Below are positions 29,460 to 37,454 of a DNA stretch of 64,000 nt, piece by piece; position 1 is the first letter of the stretch; each line of letters begins with the position of its first letter. Under the pieces are notes generated by a model, which had not been told where the DNA came from, did no database searches, and saw only the letters and a list, made by a program, of their open reading frames with translations. The position numbers were made by a program, and so were the translations under genes. Source of the DNA: Bacteroides sp. 51 (GTDB lineage Bacteria; Bacteroidota; Bacteroidia; Bacteroidales; Bacteroidaceae); NCBI RefSeq assembly GCF_010500965.1, contig NZ_QVMI01000030.1, positions 29,906 through 93,905 on the forward strand. The letters run 5' to 3'.

Positions 29460-29558
29460 ATTTTATTTCTAATGAATTAATTTATTTAGTTCAACAGGGA
29501 TTGGGTAAATCCCTGATTTAACTGATGTTAGTTATGAGGGTTTCTGCACAGTTTTACA

Positions 29559-30386
29559 TCACTCCATTTTCATCTTAGCAGGATCAAAAAAATGATTAAG
29601 CGGTCCATTGCCATTGCCAATTATTATTTCTTTACCTGCCAGGATGGCGGATGTTACATATTCTTTTGCCAAACCGATAGCCTCAGTAAGTTCATACCCC
29701 TGCGCTAAAAAAGCGGCGATTGCAGAAGAAACAGTACAACCGGTTCCATGCAGATTCGCAGTTTTAATAAAGTCAGAAGAGAAAGTAGCCATCGGTTTAT
29801 CAGGGGTAAACAGCATATCAACAGCGTGTTCCCCTATCATATGTCCGCCTTTGATCAGCACGGCACGGCAACCCTGCTCGAGCAGAACTTCTGCCGCCAG
29901 ATGCACGTCGGATGTTTTCTTGATGATCACACCCGACAAGATGGAAGCCTCTATAATATTAGGAGTTATCAGTGTAAGCCGTTTGTAGAGTAGTTCGCGG
30001 ATGGCATGACTCACATTCGCCCTTGTAAGCGGCGAGCCGGTGGTCGATTTCATCACCGGGTCCACAACAAGAGCGGGCAAGCGATAGGTATCCATAGCCC
30101 ATGCCACCATCTCTACGATTTCCGGTGTGGGGAGCATCCCGGTTTTAACCACCTGAATGGTAAAATCATCTAAAACAGCTTTTAGTTGTTCGCGGACAAC
30201 CTCGAAAGGAAGGATTTCTACAGACCGTACTTGCAGTGTATTCTGCGCGGTAACAGCTGTTATCACCGAGGTTCCATATACGCCTAAAGATGAGAATGTT
30301 TTAAGATCGGCTTGTATGCCTGCGCCGCCTCCGCTGTCGGAACCGGCAATAGTCAATGCGGTAAGATATTTCTTTTTCTGTTCCAT
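29559..30386 (-). CDS. thiD: Hydroxymethylpyrimidine (phosphate) kinase ThiD
   Basis: The protein is 275 residues. Ribokinase-fold motifs are [39 protein letters not shown] at the start, [11 protein letters not shown] in the middle and [22 protein letters not shown] near the end, with the catalytic Asp in the GTGC-SS segment typical of HMPP kinases. It makes HMP-PP for ThiE. It is the first gene after the TPP riboswitch, so it leads the operon. Confidence 0.96.
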   Translation of the reverse strand: MEQKKKYLTALTIAGSDSGGGAGIQADLKTFSSLGVYGTSVITAVTAQNTLQVRSVEILPFEVVREQLKAVLDDFTIQVVKTGMLPTPEIVEMVAWAMDTYRLPALVVDPVMKSTTGSPLTRANVSHAIRELLYKRLTLITPNIIEASILSGVIIKKTSDVHLAAEVLLEQGCRAVLIKGGHMIGEHAVDMLFTPDKPMATFSSDFIKTANLHGTGCTVSSAIAAFLAQGYELTEAIGLAKEYVTSAILAGKEIIIGNGNGPLNHFFDPAKMKME

Positions 30387-30392
30387 ATGATC

Positions 30393-30464
30393 ATTCCTAC
30401 GGCGGCATTATCCGCATCAGGTTGTAAGGGTTTGATCTCAGCCATAAGTAGGCACCCCTTGATT
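30393..30464 (-). promoter_or_regulatory. TPP riboswitch (THI element)
   Basis: On the minus strand the sequence has GGGGTGCC, then GGCTGAGAtcaaACCC, CCTGATgcGGATAATGCC and CGTAGGAA in that order, matching the conserved thiamin-pyrophosphate aptamer. The aptamer ends only about 7 nt before the thiD start, so control is probably on translation initiation rather than by a terminator; no terminator stem with T run is visible. Confidence 0.95.
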
Positions 30465-30473
30465 GCTATGGCG

Positions 30474-30481
30474 CAAAGGTA
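30474..30481 (-). promoter_or_regulatory. -7 box of the thiamin operon
   Basis: The minus strand reads TACCTTTG, matching TAnnTTTG, about 10 nt upstream of the riboswitch aptamer, so the aptamer begins almost at the predicted transcript start. Confidence 0.65.
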
Positions 30482-30839
30482 ATGCTTTTTTCGTACAATC
30501 AAACTTTCTGGAAAAAGAAATATAATATTCGCACCAAACTGGTGTTTTCTTTGATTAGTTCGTATCCTTTTGTATCAATCCACCCCAGACGCCCTCGTTC
30601 GAACACGTATACCTTAAGAAAAGAATCTGCATAAAACAACTATCAGATTCGCATAAAATAACTATCTTTATTGCACGATTTAAGTTAGCCGGTTACAACC
30701 AGCTCATTGGCCGGTTGCAACCAGCCAATGAGCTGCTTGCAACCGGCTAACTTAAAAGACACACATTTAAAAGATAAAAACAACACATCCGAAAATTAAT
30801 TTATTCATATTTTGAAATTACTTACTTAACTCTGACCAT
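30482..30839. other. 358-bp gap upstream of the HU-like gene
   Basis: No coding frame is supportable. It holds a 22-bp imperfect direct repeat at about 30626-30669 (GCATAAAAnAACTATC twice) and a long hairpin at 30680-30756 with arms starting TAAGTTAGCCGGTT. The HU-like gene's promoter must lie here, possibly around the AACTATCTTTATTGC stretch, but cannot be fixed. Confidence 0.6.
30680..30756. repeat. Long imperfect hairpin with internal repeats
   Basis: Arms TAAGTTAGCCGGTT and AACCGGCTAACTTA plus inner CAGCTCATTGG / CCAATGAGCTG pair over about 30 bp per side. The unit GCCGGTTnCAACCAGC also occurs as a direct repeat within it. It lies in a gap between divergent genes. Confidence 0.8.
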
Positions 30840-31448
30840 ATGGCCTATTACGACTTAAAAAAGAAACCGTCCCTCACCACCAAAGAAGGTGAAAAAGAAG
30901 TGTATTATCCGCAATGTGTCAGTGCTGGCACCCTTTCGCAAGATAAACTGGCAAAATTGACTGCTCAACGTACCGGTTTTAATGAAGCAGAGATAAAAGG
31001 AATACTGATGGGACTATTCGATACCGCAACAGACTGGATGAATCTGGGGTTCAGCGTAGAACTGGGAGAATTCGGGTATTTCACCGGGAAAGTGAAAGGA
31101 CGCCTGGTAGAGAAAAAAACAGATATCCGCTCACCATCCATCCGGTTTAACAATGTCAACTTCCGCCCCTCAGCGAAATTTAAAAAAGCACTGAATGGCG
31201 AACTGTCACGCGTACCATCCATTAAACTCCGCGAATCCAGCAATCTAAATATGGAAGAATTGGAAAGCCTACTGACAAAGCATTTAGAGGAAAACGGCTT
31301 TATCAACATCATCAACTATAGCCGGTTGACGGGTAGGTTGAAATGGAAAGCAGCACAAGACCTGAAATATTTTGTAGAGAAGGGAGTGATTACGAGCCGG
31401 GGACGAGGAAATCAGAAACATTATATAAAGGTAAAGAACGCTGATTAA
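30840..31448 (+). CDS. HU-family DNA-binding protein with C-terminal extension
   Basis: The protein is 202 residues. The first 125 residues are the HU-like domain found in Bacteroidetes (TLSQDKLAKLTAQRTGFNEAEIKGILMGLFDTATDWMNLGFSVELGEFGYF; SPSIRFNNVNFRPSAKFKKAL). The C-terminal 65 residues (LLTKHLEENGFINIINYSRLTGRLKWKAAQDLKYFVEKGVITSRGRG) look like a small winged helix, so it is longer than ordinary HU. A nucleoid or regulatory role is likely. It stands alone. Confidence 0.85.
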   Translation: MAYYDLKKKPSLTTKEGEKEVYYPQCVSAGTLSQDKLAKLTAQRTGFNEAEIKGILMGLFDTATDWMNLGFSVELGEFGYFTGKVKGRLVEKKTDIRSPSIRFNNVNFRPSAKFKKALNGELSRVPSIKLRESSNLNMEELESLLTKHLEENGFINIINYSRLTGRLKWKAAQDLKYFVEKGVITSRGRGNQKHYIKVKNAD

Positions 31449-31488
31449 TATAGCAAGAATGGACAAAAACCATTTAAACACAAGACGC

Positions 31489-31496
31489 TATCTTTG
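31489..31496 (+). promoter_or_regulatory. -7 box of the zinc-ribbon gene
   Basis: TATCTTTG, a perfect TAnnTTTG match, lies 31 nt before the ATG at 31528 and would drive both zinc-ribbon genes. Confidence 0.55.
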
Positions 31497-31527
31497 CCAA
31501 AGTAAACCAATAAAAACAAAATTAATT

Positions 31528-31800
31528 ATGGAAGCTACATTTTGCCAAAGCTGTGGTATGCCGATGACCACCGCAGATCAGTTCGGTACAAACAAAGAAG
31601 GAAGTGCAAATCACGATTATTGCGTGTATTGCTACAAAGAAGGCGCATTTACAGAAGATGTAACAATGGACGAAATGATTGATCATTGTGCGCAATATCT
31701 GGATGAGTTCAACAAAGAAAGCGAAAAACAAATGAGCAAGGAAGAGGCCATTGCACAGATGAAGCAATACTTCCCTACCCTGAAACGCTGGAAAAAGTAA
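31528..31800 (+). CDS. Small putative zinc-ribbon protein
   Basis: The protein is 90 residues from ATG 31528, downstream of a TATCTTTG box. It has two CxxC pairs (FCQSCGMPM and YCVYCYKEG) of the zinc-ribbon family common in Firmicutes and Bacteroidetes and ends LKRWKK. The next gene begins 10 bp after its stop and carries the same module at its N-terminus. Function is unknown. Confidence 0.85.
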   Translation: MEATFCQSCGMPMTTADQFGTNKEGSANHDYCVYCYKEGAFTEDVTMDEMIDHCAQYLDEFNKESEKQMSKEEAIAQMKQYFPTLKRWKK

Positions 31801-31810
31801 AAAGAAGAAA

Positions 31811-32938
31811 GTGGATACACCACTACATTTTTGTCAGAGCTGCGGCATGCCTATGGTTGCCGCAGACCACTTCGGGACAAACTGCGACAATACTCCCAGC
31901 GAAGATTATTGTTGCTTCTGCTTTCGCGAAGGCGGGTTTACAGATAACGGAACGATGAATGACAAGGTCCAGGAAAACCTTCATTATCACGACGAAAACG
32001 AATACCACAACGGCCGGCGATATACCATCAACGAAGCGGAACTCTACCTCCGGGTCATGCTGCCCACGCTCAAACGCTGGGAGTCGCACAAACATACACA
32101 CTTGGAATATTACCAATCGGTGAACCGCGTAATGGAGTATATCAACGAACATCTGACGGAAAGCATCAACCTGTCCGATATGGCCAAAGTGGCACATATC
32201 TCCGATTATCACTTCCACCGGATATTTAAAGCCATCATCCGCGAAAGCCCCGGAGATTACATCCAACGGTTAAGATTGGAAAAAGCCGCATTTAAACTGC
32301 AAACCACCGGACAATCGCTCGCCGAAATAGCCGAACAAACAGGATATCAAAGTCCGCAGGCACTATCCAAAGCGTTTAAGAAGCGATACCAACTCTCGCC
32401 CATAGCTTTCCGCAAGAATCCGGCCATCCTGAATGTAACGGTAGAACCGATCATAGACATACCGATGAATCCGGAAATCAGGCAAGTCGCCCCTAAAGAA
32501 GTAGTGTATCTGCAAATCGTAAACCCATTCGGAAGAATGGACTCATACATTGAGGCATGGAATAAACTCGTCCGGTATGTGGGAGCAAATGGAATACCCA
32601 ACGATGAGAATGAATACATTTGCCTGAGCCGCGATATGTCTTCCATCACCCGTCCGGAACAGTTTAGAATGTACGCTTGTATCACAACCAATAAGCCAGT
32701 TAAGCCCAGTGGAAAATTCGGTATTCAAAAAGTAGAAGGCGGACGGTATGCCGTATTCACTTACAAAGGCTCACACAAAGAACTGGAAAATGTGTATTGC
32801 AATATTTACCGCTATTGGATACCCCGAAGCGTACACACGCTCCGGGATAATATTTCCTTCGAAAAGTATCTGAATACACCTAATGAAGTGAAAGAAGAGG
32901 AATTGGTGACGGAGATATTTATTCCGATAGAGCCTTAA
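31811..32938 (+). CDS. Zinc-ribbon / AraC HTH / GyrI-like effector-binding regulator
   Basis: The protein is 375 residues with a GTG start 10 bp after the preceding stop. Residues 1-95 repeat the small zinc-ribbon protein encoded upstream (FCQSCGMPM, YCCFCFREG, LPTLKRW). Then come an AraC double HTH (INLSDMAKVAHISDYHFHRIFKAI; SLAEIAEQTGYQSPQALSKAFKKRY) and a GyrI-like small-molecule-binding domain (VVYLQIVNPFGRMDSYIEAWNKL...GGRYAVFTYKGSHKEL). This resembles Rob/SoxS-type multidrug-sensing regulators with an added zinc ribbon. The last 20 bp overlap the 3' end of the convergent DJ-1 gene. Confidence 0.9.
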   Translation: MDTPLHFCQSCGMPMVAADHFGTNCDNTPSEDYCCFCFREGGFTDNGTMNDKVQENLHYHDENEYHNGRRYTINEAELYLRVMLPTLKRWESHKHTHLEYYQSVNRVMEYINEHLTESINLSDMAKVAHISDYHFHRIFKAIIRESPGDYIQRLRLEKAAFKLQTTGQSLAEIAEQTGYQSPQALSKAFKKRYQLSPIAFRKNPAILNVTVEPIIDIPMNPEIRQVAPKEVVYLQIVNPFGRMDSYIEAWNKLVRYVGANGIPNDENEYICLSRDMSSITRPEQFRMYACITTNKPVKPSGKFGIQKVEGGRYAVFTYKGSHKELENVYCNIYRYWIPRSVHTLRDNISFEKYLNTPNEVKEEELVTEIFIPIEP

Positions 32939-33449
32939 TCACCTTATCCATCATCATCCAAATAGCATTCTCCGTCTCGGCCGTATAAAAATGACCATCA
33001 ACCGCAAACTTCTCATCGGTTGTTTTACCATTCTGAATAGCCGGTTTAGCCAACGGATGAACAGCCAGCGTCTTACCCGCCGTAATTCCAGCACTTTCGA
33101 ACATCATAGCAGCGGCACAATGGCCAATCATCATCTTGCCCTTATCGCCGAAAGCCTTAATCACAGCCAACATATCCTGATTATAAGACTTATCGGCATA
33201 CTGAGCAAATACAGGCACCGCATCGCCACACCCAAAAACCAATGCATCGTATTCATCTTCGTGCCCCTTCAGGTTGGCAACCACATCATCGGTAAACATA
33301 GTAATACCGGAATTCGTTTTAATCTCTTTCGTATCTGCCACCGCAAACACCCGGTACGAAATACCATTCTCAAAGAACGCCTCCAGATACTGGAACAAAC
33401 CAAATCCATTTACCGGATTCACGGCCAAAACCGCAACTTTTTTTCCCAT
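32919..33449 (-). CDS. DJ-1/PfpI-family protein
   Basis: The protein is 176 residues. The fold is shown by KVAVLAVNPVNGFGLFQYLEAFFENG, ALVFGCGDAVPVF and the nucleophile elbow MIGHCAAAMMFESAG with a Cys. It is divergent from an HxlR regulator with an inverted-repeat operator between them, which suggests control by a redox- or electrophile-sensing repressor. It is distinct from the 201-residue DJ-1 protein at 18.8 kb. Confidence 0.85.
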   Translation of the reverse strand: MGKKVAVLAVNPVNGFGLFQYLEAFFENGISYRVFAVADTKEIKTNSGITMFTDDVVANLKGHEDEYDALVFGCGDAVPVFAQYADKSYNQDMLAVIKAFGDKGKMMIGHCAAAMMFESAGITAGKTLAVHPLAKPAIQNGKTTDEKFAVDGHFYTAETENAIWMMMDKVIKALSE

Positions 33450-33484
33450 AACATGCTATTTTTAGAGTACTACAATAGTTATTT

Positions 33485-33577
33485 AAAGTAAGTTCATTAC
33501 TTTTGTATTGCAAAGTTAGGAGTTCGGATTCAATGAAACAAGAACGAACAAGAACATAAGATACTTACCTTTAAGTA
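33485..33577. promoter_or_regulatory. Divergent promoter region with two inverted-repeat operator candidates
   Basis: A plus-strand TACTTTTG (33498-33505) and a minus-strand TAACTTTG (33511-33518) lie almost back to back. AAAGTAA-5-TTACTTT (33485-33503) overlaps the plus box, and TACTTA-4-TAAGTA (33562-33577) lies between the boxes and the HxlR start. These are plausible HxlR binding sites. Confidence 0.45.
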
Positions 33578-33601
33578 ACCATTATTGAATATCAAAGGAA
33601 T

Positions 33602-33970
33602 ATGAACGAAAAAAATATAAAAAACTTTCACCCAACCGGAACCTGCCCGATCCGCGACATTCTGAGCCGACTAGGCGATAAATGGTCCATGCTTGTACTG
33701 GTTACATTAAATGCAAACGGTACCATGCGTTTTAGCGACATTCACAAAACAATAGCCGACATATCGCAACGCATGCTGACAGTCACCTTACGATCATTGG
33801 AAACAGACGGGTTAGTATCCAGAAAGATTTACCCGGAAGTACCACCCCGCGTGGAATACGACCTGACGGAAACAGGCAAGAGCCTGATTCCACATCTCGA
33901 AAATCTGGTAGAATGGGCCTTGACCTATACTCCTGATATCATAGAGAACAGAGAAACGGTGCACGTTTAA
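33602..33970 (+). CDS. HxlR-family winged-helix regulator
   Basis: The protein is 122 residues. HxlR features are the N-terminal Cys in TGTCPIRDILSRLGDKWSMLVL, the recognition region FSDIHKTIADISQRMLTVTLRSLETDGLVSRKIYPEVPPRVEYDLTETGKSL. The N-terminal Cys is the redox-sensing residue in studied relatives. It probably represses the divergent DJ-1 gene. The 40-bp spacing to the GNAT gene allows co-transcription. Confidence 0.92.
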   Translation: MNEKNIKNFHPTGTCPIRDILSRLGDKWSMLVLVTLNANGTMRFSDIHKTIADISQRMLTVTLRSLETDGLVSRKIYPEVPPRVEYDLTETGKSLIPHLENLVEWALTYTPDIIENRETVHV

Positions 33971-34010
33971 TTGCACGTATAACCAAAGCAATACTTGCAT
34001 ACCTTTTGCC

Positions 34011-34541
34011 ATGAAACAGTACATCGAAACCCAACGACTAATTCTTAGGGGCTGGAAGGAAGAAGACATTCCGCATTTTCTCCAAATGAATCGCAACAGT
34101 AAAGTGATGAGGTATTTCTTAAAGAAAGAATTAACCGATCAGGAATCACTTGATATGCTACAACAGATCAAAGGCGAACTTGACCAATACGGCTATGGAG
34201 TCTATGTGGTAGAACGGAAAGAAGATCATCATTTTATCGGTTTCATAGGCTTTCATCACTATCAACTGAATATTGACGATTCTCCGGAAATAGAAATCCT
34301 TTGGCGAATCATCCCCGAGGCTTGGGGAAAAGGGTATGCCACCGAAGCTGCTTCGGCTTGCCTGAAATATGCTAAAGAGGTATTGAAACTGGAAAGCATT
34401 TACGCTTTTACATCATTGCCTAACAAAGCATCGGAAAGGGTCATGCAAAAGATTGGGATGAGGTGGGTAAAAGAATTCAATCATCCGCAAGTTCCACCCG
34501 AACATCCTTTATACCGCCATGTGCTCTATCAGGCAGAATGA
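34011..34541 (+). CDS. GNAT-family N-acetyltransferase (RimJ/RimL type)
   Basis: The protein is 176 residues. The family pattern is seen in IETQRLILRGWKEEDIPHFLQMN, EIEILWRIIPEAWGKGYATEAASACLKYAKEVL (acetyl-CoA-binding loop with GKGYA) and NKASERVMQKIGMRW. Acetyl acceptor unknown. A long hairpin begins on its stop codon. Confidence 0.92.
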   Translation: MKQYIETQRLILRGWKEEDIPHFLQMNRNSKVMRYFLKKELTDQESLDMLQQIKGELDQYGYGVYVVERKEDHHFIGFIGFHHYQLNIDDSPEIEILWRIIPEAWGKGYATEAASACLKYAKEVLKLESIYAFTSLPNKASERVMQKIGMRWVKEFNHPQVPPEHPLYRHVLYQAE

Positions 34542-34590
34542 GGCTATCTAAGAACTCCTTTGGAGGATGTAGGAATTTTGAGATAGCCTC
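34540..34590 (+). terminator. Hairpin overlapping the GNAT stop codon
   Basis: GAGGCTATCT and AGATAGCCTC are perfect 10-bp arms, with an inner ACTCC/GGA pairing. The left arm includes the last two bases of the TGA stop codon. The tail is TTCAAAAT, so the T run is weak. Confidence 0.55.
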
Positions 34591-34874
34591 TTCAAAATAG
34601 GGACAAAACTTATCACCATACATTATTAAAGTAAGTTTGATATAAGGGGTCAATCCGAAAAGGGGTCAATCCGAAAAGGTTGAGTTGTTAAATTAGGCAC
34701 ATAATTTAGGTGGACTAGTAAAATTATCTCTTTATTTTATTTCTAAAAAAGGTCGGTGCCATCCTAGTGAGATGCCCTAGGCAAACCATTGGAATGCCTA
34801 GGGCATCCCAACCACATAGTAACTATACAATAATTAGCAACCTATTTTTCTGCTTGATCCGAAATCAACCTTCT

Positions 34875-34953
34875 AATGTATCTGTAAGGCTGAAAGCCTG
34901 TAATATTTAGCCTAGGATAAGGTATAACAGGCTTTCAGCCCTACAGATACATT
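34875..34953. repeat. Inverted repeat of about 30 bp per arm
   Basis: Arms begin AATGTATCTGTAAGGCTGAA and end with its near-complement TCAGCCCTACAGATACATT. The loop is about 20 nt. This kind of GGCTGAAAGCC palindrome is repetitive in Bacteroidales intergenic DNA. No transposase is present. Confidence 0.75.
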
Positions 34954-35102
34954 CAAATGATGGATTTTTATATTGAAGTTATTTATCTAAACAGTGTAAA
35001 GCAGTATATAACTACCAATAAAATAACTAAAAAAGAGAAAAGGATATTCTTCCGGAAAGAAGAAAACTGAATAATCATGCGCAAATAATTAAAAAAGTAT
35101 AT

Positions 35103-35110
35103 TACCTTTG
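35103..35110 (+). promoter_or_regulatory. -7 box of the ABC-F gene
   Basis: TACCTTTG matches TAnnTTTG. It gives a predicted leader of about 125 nt, unusually long compared with other genes in this window. Confidence 0.5.
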
Positions 35111-35116
35111 TACCTG

Positions 35117-35243
35117 AACTTAAAACCCATACAATGTAATTAAACGATTAATAGTTGCCCATTAAACCGGCACATCTACTTCTGAGAGATTATCTATATC
35201 GGTTTAACTGCCTCTTCATTGCAGGCATCTATTAATTACATTT
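35117..35243 (+). promoter_or_regulatory. Structured leader with a start-stop codon pair
   Basis: Nested pairings are AATGTAATTAA (35133-35143) with TTAATTACATT (35232-35242), TTAATAG (35148-35154) with CTATTAA (35229-35235), and TTAAACCG (35162-35169) with CGGTTTAA (35200-35207). The outer 3' arm ends one base before the ATG at 35244, so folding would hide the start. An ATG directly followed by TAA occurs at 35134-35139, inside the outer 5' arm. This looks like a translational or attenuation control, as is known for some ABC-F genes. Confidence 0.45.
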
Positions 35244-36830
35244 ATGAGTATCATTATCAGTGATTTAGCATATCACTATCCTAATCAGGACCATTTATTT
35301 GCGCACATTAGTTTTTCGGTAGAAAAACAGAGTAAGATATCCATCGTAGGCAACAACGGCGTAGGCAAATCTACTATATTAAAGTTGCTGGCAGGAGAAT
35401 TATCACCGTCGGAAGGCAGTATCACATCGTCTTCCCAGCCATACTATATTCCCCAACATACAGGCTTATTGCATCAAACCGTAGCCGAAGTACTGCAAAT
35501 CAGCGATAAGCTGAAAGCTATGGAAGCAATCATTCAAGGTAGCGTATCACAAGCTGATTATGATACCCTGGCAGATGACTGGACGATCGAATCAAGATAC
35601 GAGTCTGCCCTGGCCTACTGGCAACTATCGCATATCAAGCCGGACACCCCGATAGATGATTTGAGCGGTGGAGAAAAAACAAAAGTATTCCTATCGGGGT
35701 TGTTGATCCATACCCCTGAATTTATATTGCTCGATGAACCTTCCAACCACCTGGATGCGGCAAGCCGCGAATTACTGTACCAATACATTGAACAAAGTAC
35801 AGCGAGTATCGTGGTGGTTAGCCATGACAGGGTGCTTTTAGATCAACTGGACACCACATACGAACTGTCTGAACAAGGAATAAAACTGTATGGAGGGAAC
35901 TACTCCTTCTATATCGAACAGAAAGAGATTGAAGAAAATGCACTGGACGACAGCATCCATGCAGAAGAAAAAGCACTCCGCTTAGCCCGCAAGAAAGCGC
36001 AGGAAGTCCGGGAACGACAGGAAAAGCGTTTATCCAAAGGACAGAAGAACAAATCGGAAGTTCCCCGAATTGCCAAGAAGACATTAACCAATTCTTCTGA
36101 GAATACAGCCGCCAGATTGAAAGATAAACACGGAGAGATTATCAATAACAGCCAGAGTAAACTAACAGACCTCCGGCAGCAAAAAAGGGCATTGAAAGAA
36201 TTAAAGATTGATTTCGAGAATGCTTCTCTCCATGCAGGAAAGCTCCTGATCGAAGCAACCGGCATTAATTATGCCTATCAGGAGGAAGCTCCTCTTTGGA
36301 AAAATCCTTTAGATTTCAAACTATATAGTAACGACCGTATACATATTTGCGGAAACAACGGAAGTGGAAAAACAACATTCATCAAGCTACTCACAGGTCT
36401 GTTATCTCCTTCAGCCGGAGAAATAAAACGTGCAGACTTTAAGTGGATCTATCTGGATCAAAACTATAGCCGGGTAGATACGGACTGTAGCATAGAAGAA
36501 CTGGCAGAAAGCTATAACCACAACAACCTCCCCGAACACGAAGTTAAACTACGGCTCAACCGTTTTCTGTTCCCATCCTCCACCTGGGATAAAAATTGCA
36601 GGAGCCTGAGCGGTGGAGAGAAAATGAGGTTATACCTGTGCTGCCTGATGATCAGCAACCAAACGCCTGATCTTATCATATTGGATGAGCCAACAAACAA
36701 TTTGGATATCGCCAATATGCAGATTCTAACACAGACCATCAAGAACTACCGGGGCAGCCTACTGGTTATATCCCATGACAGGTATTTTGTAAATGAAATC
36801 GGAACAACAAGCGAAATAGAGATAGGATAA
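35244..36830 (+). CDS. ABC-F family ATPase (ribosome-acting or antibiotic-protection type)
   Basis: The protein is 528 residues with two ABC domains and no membrane segment. Walker A motifs are GNNGVGKST and GNNGSGKTT, signatures LSGGEKTK and LSGGEKMR, and Walker B motifs ILLDEPSNHLD and IILDEPTNNLD. A charged linker (residues about 235-320, rich in Lys/Glu) separates the domains, as in ribosome-binding ABC-F proteins. The structured leader suggests induction by ribosome stalling. Whether it protects against an antibiotic or is a housekeeping factor cannot be read. Confidence 0.92.
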   Translation: MSIIISDLAYHYPNQDHLFAHISFSVEKQSKISIVGNNGVGKSTILKLLAGELSPSEGSITSSSQPYYIPQHTGLLHQTVAEVLQISDKLKAMEAIIQGSVSQADYDTLADDWTIESRYESALAYWQLSHIKPDTPIDDLSGGEKTKVFLSGLLIHTPEFILLDEPSNHLDAASRELLYQYIEQSTASIVVVSHDRVLLDQLDTTYELSEQGIKLYGGNYSFYIEQKEIEENALDDSIHAEEKALRLARKKAQEVRERQEKRLSKGQKNKSEVPRIAKKTLTNSSENTAARLKDKHGEIINNSQSKLTDLRQQKRALKELKIDFENASLHAGKLLIEATGINYAYQEEAPLWKNPLDFKLYSNDRIHICGNNGSGKTTFIKLLTGLLSPSAGEIKRADFKWIYLDQNYSRVDTDCSIEELAESYNHNNLPEHEVKLRLNRFLFPSSTWDKNCRSLSGGEKMRLYLCCLMISNQTPDLIILDEPTNNLDIANMQILTQTIKNYRGSLLVISHDRYFVNEIGTTSEIEIG

Positions 36831-36879
36831 TATCCAAATATGCTACCTTTGCAGATCGTTTTATTAAATATATTACATT

Positions 36880-37395
36880 ATGAATCTATTAGAAATCATA
36901 CAAACCCGGAGATCTGTCCGCAAATACCAACCCACAGAAGTTGAACAGGAAAAGCTGGATTATATTTTGGAATGTGCCCGTCTGGCACCATCGGCCGTTA
37001 ATTTTCAGCCCTGGCAGTTCTACATAGTCAAGAGTCAGGAAGCTAAAGAGAATCTTTTTGAATGTTACCATAATAAATGGTTTTCGACTAATCCGGCACC
37101 GGTATTTATCATAGCCTGCGGAGATAAGAATGCTTCATGGAAGAGGAAAAGTGACAGCAAAGACCACTTGGATATTGACATTGCTATCGCCTTTGAACAC
37201 ATCTGCCTGGCAGCAACAGAACAAGGACTAGGCACTTGCTGGGTATGTAATTTTGATATGGAAAAGGTGGTATCGTTTCTGGGATTGCCCGAAAATATGA
37301 TACCGGTAGCTATTACACCGTTAGGGTATCCGGAAGTAGAAGAAGTGAAAAAGACACCACGGAAGGAGAAGGAAGAGATTTGCATGGTGATCTAG
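36880..37395 (+). CDS. Nitroreductase-family flavoprotein
   Basis: The protein is 171 residues. FMN-binding signatures are IIQTRRSVRKYQPTEV at the start, LAPSAVNFQPWQFYIV, and AATEQGLGTCWVCNFD with the later TPLGYPE. It should reduce quinones or nitro compounds with NAD(P)H. It follows the ABC-F gene by 49 bp on the same strand, so the two may be co-transcribed. Confidence 0.92.
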   Translation: MNLLEIIQTRRSVRKYQPTEVEQEKLDYILECARLAPSAVNFQPWQFYIVKSQEAKENLFECYHNKWFSTNPAPVFIIACGDKNASWKRKSDSKDHLDIDIAIAFEHICLAATEQGLGTCWVCNFDMEKVVSFLGLPENMIPVAITPLGYPEVEEVKKTPRKEKEEICMVI

Positions 37396-37454
37396 CAGCG
37401 AGGCGCTGCACCCAGGTTTCTATGCAGACTGATTTTATGACTGTTAGATATACT

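Larger units (their letters stand above)
34542..35243. other. 702-bp gap with several palindromes
   Basis: There is no supportable gene. From left to right it contains the GNAT hairpin, a 16-bp tandem repeat (GGGGTCAATCCGAAAA, 34646-34677), a hairpin GATGCCCTAGGCA/TGCCTAGGGCATC (34772-34809), a long inverted repeat at 34875-34953, and the ABC-F promoter and structured leader. Confidence 0.65.

Noticed and set aside
29460-29558. A second thiamin riboswitch before thiS
   Set aside because: The gap has a small hairpin but none of the conserved CTGAGA or CCTGA...GGATAAT segments.
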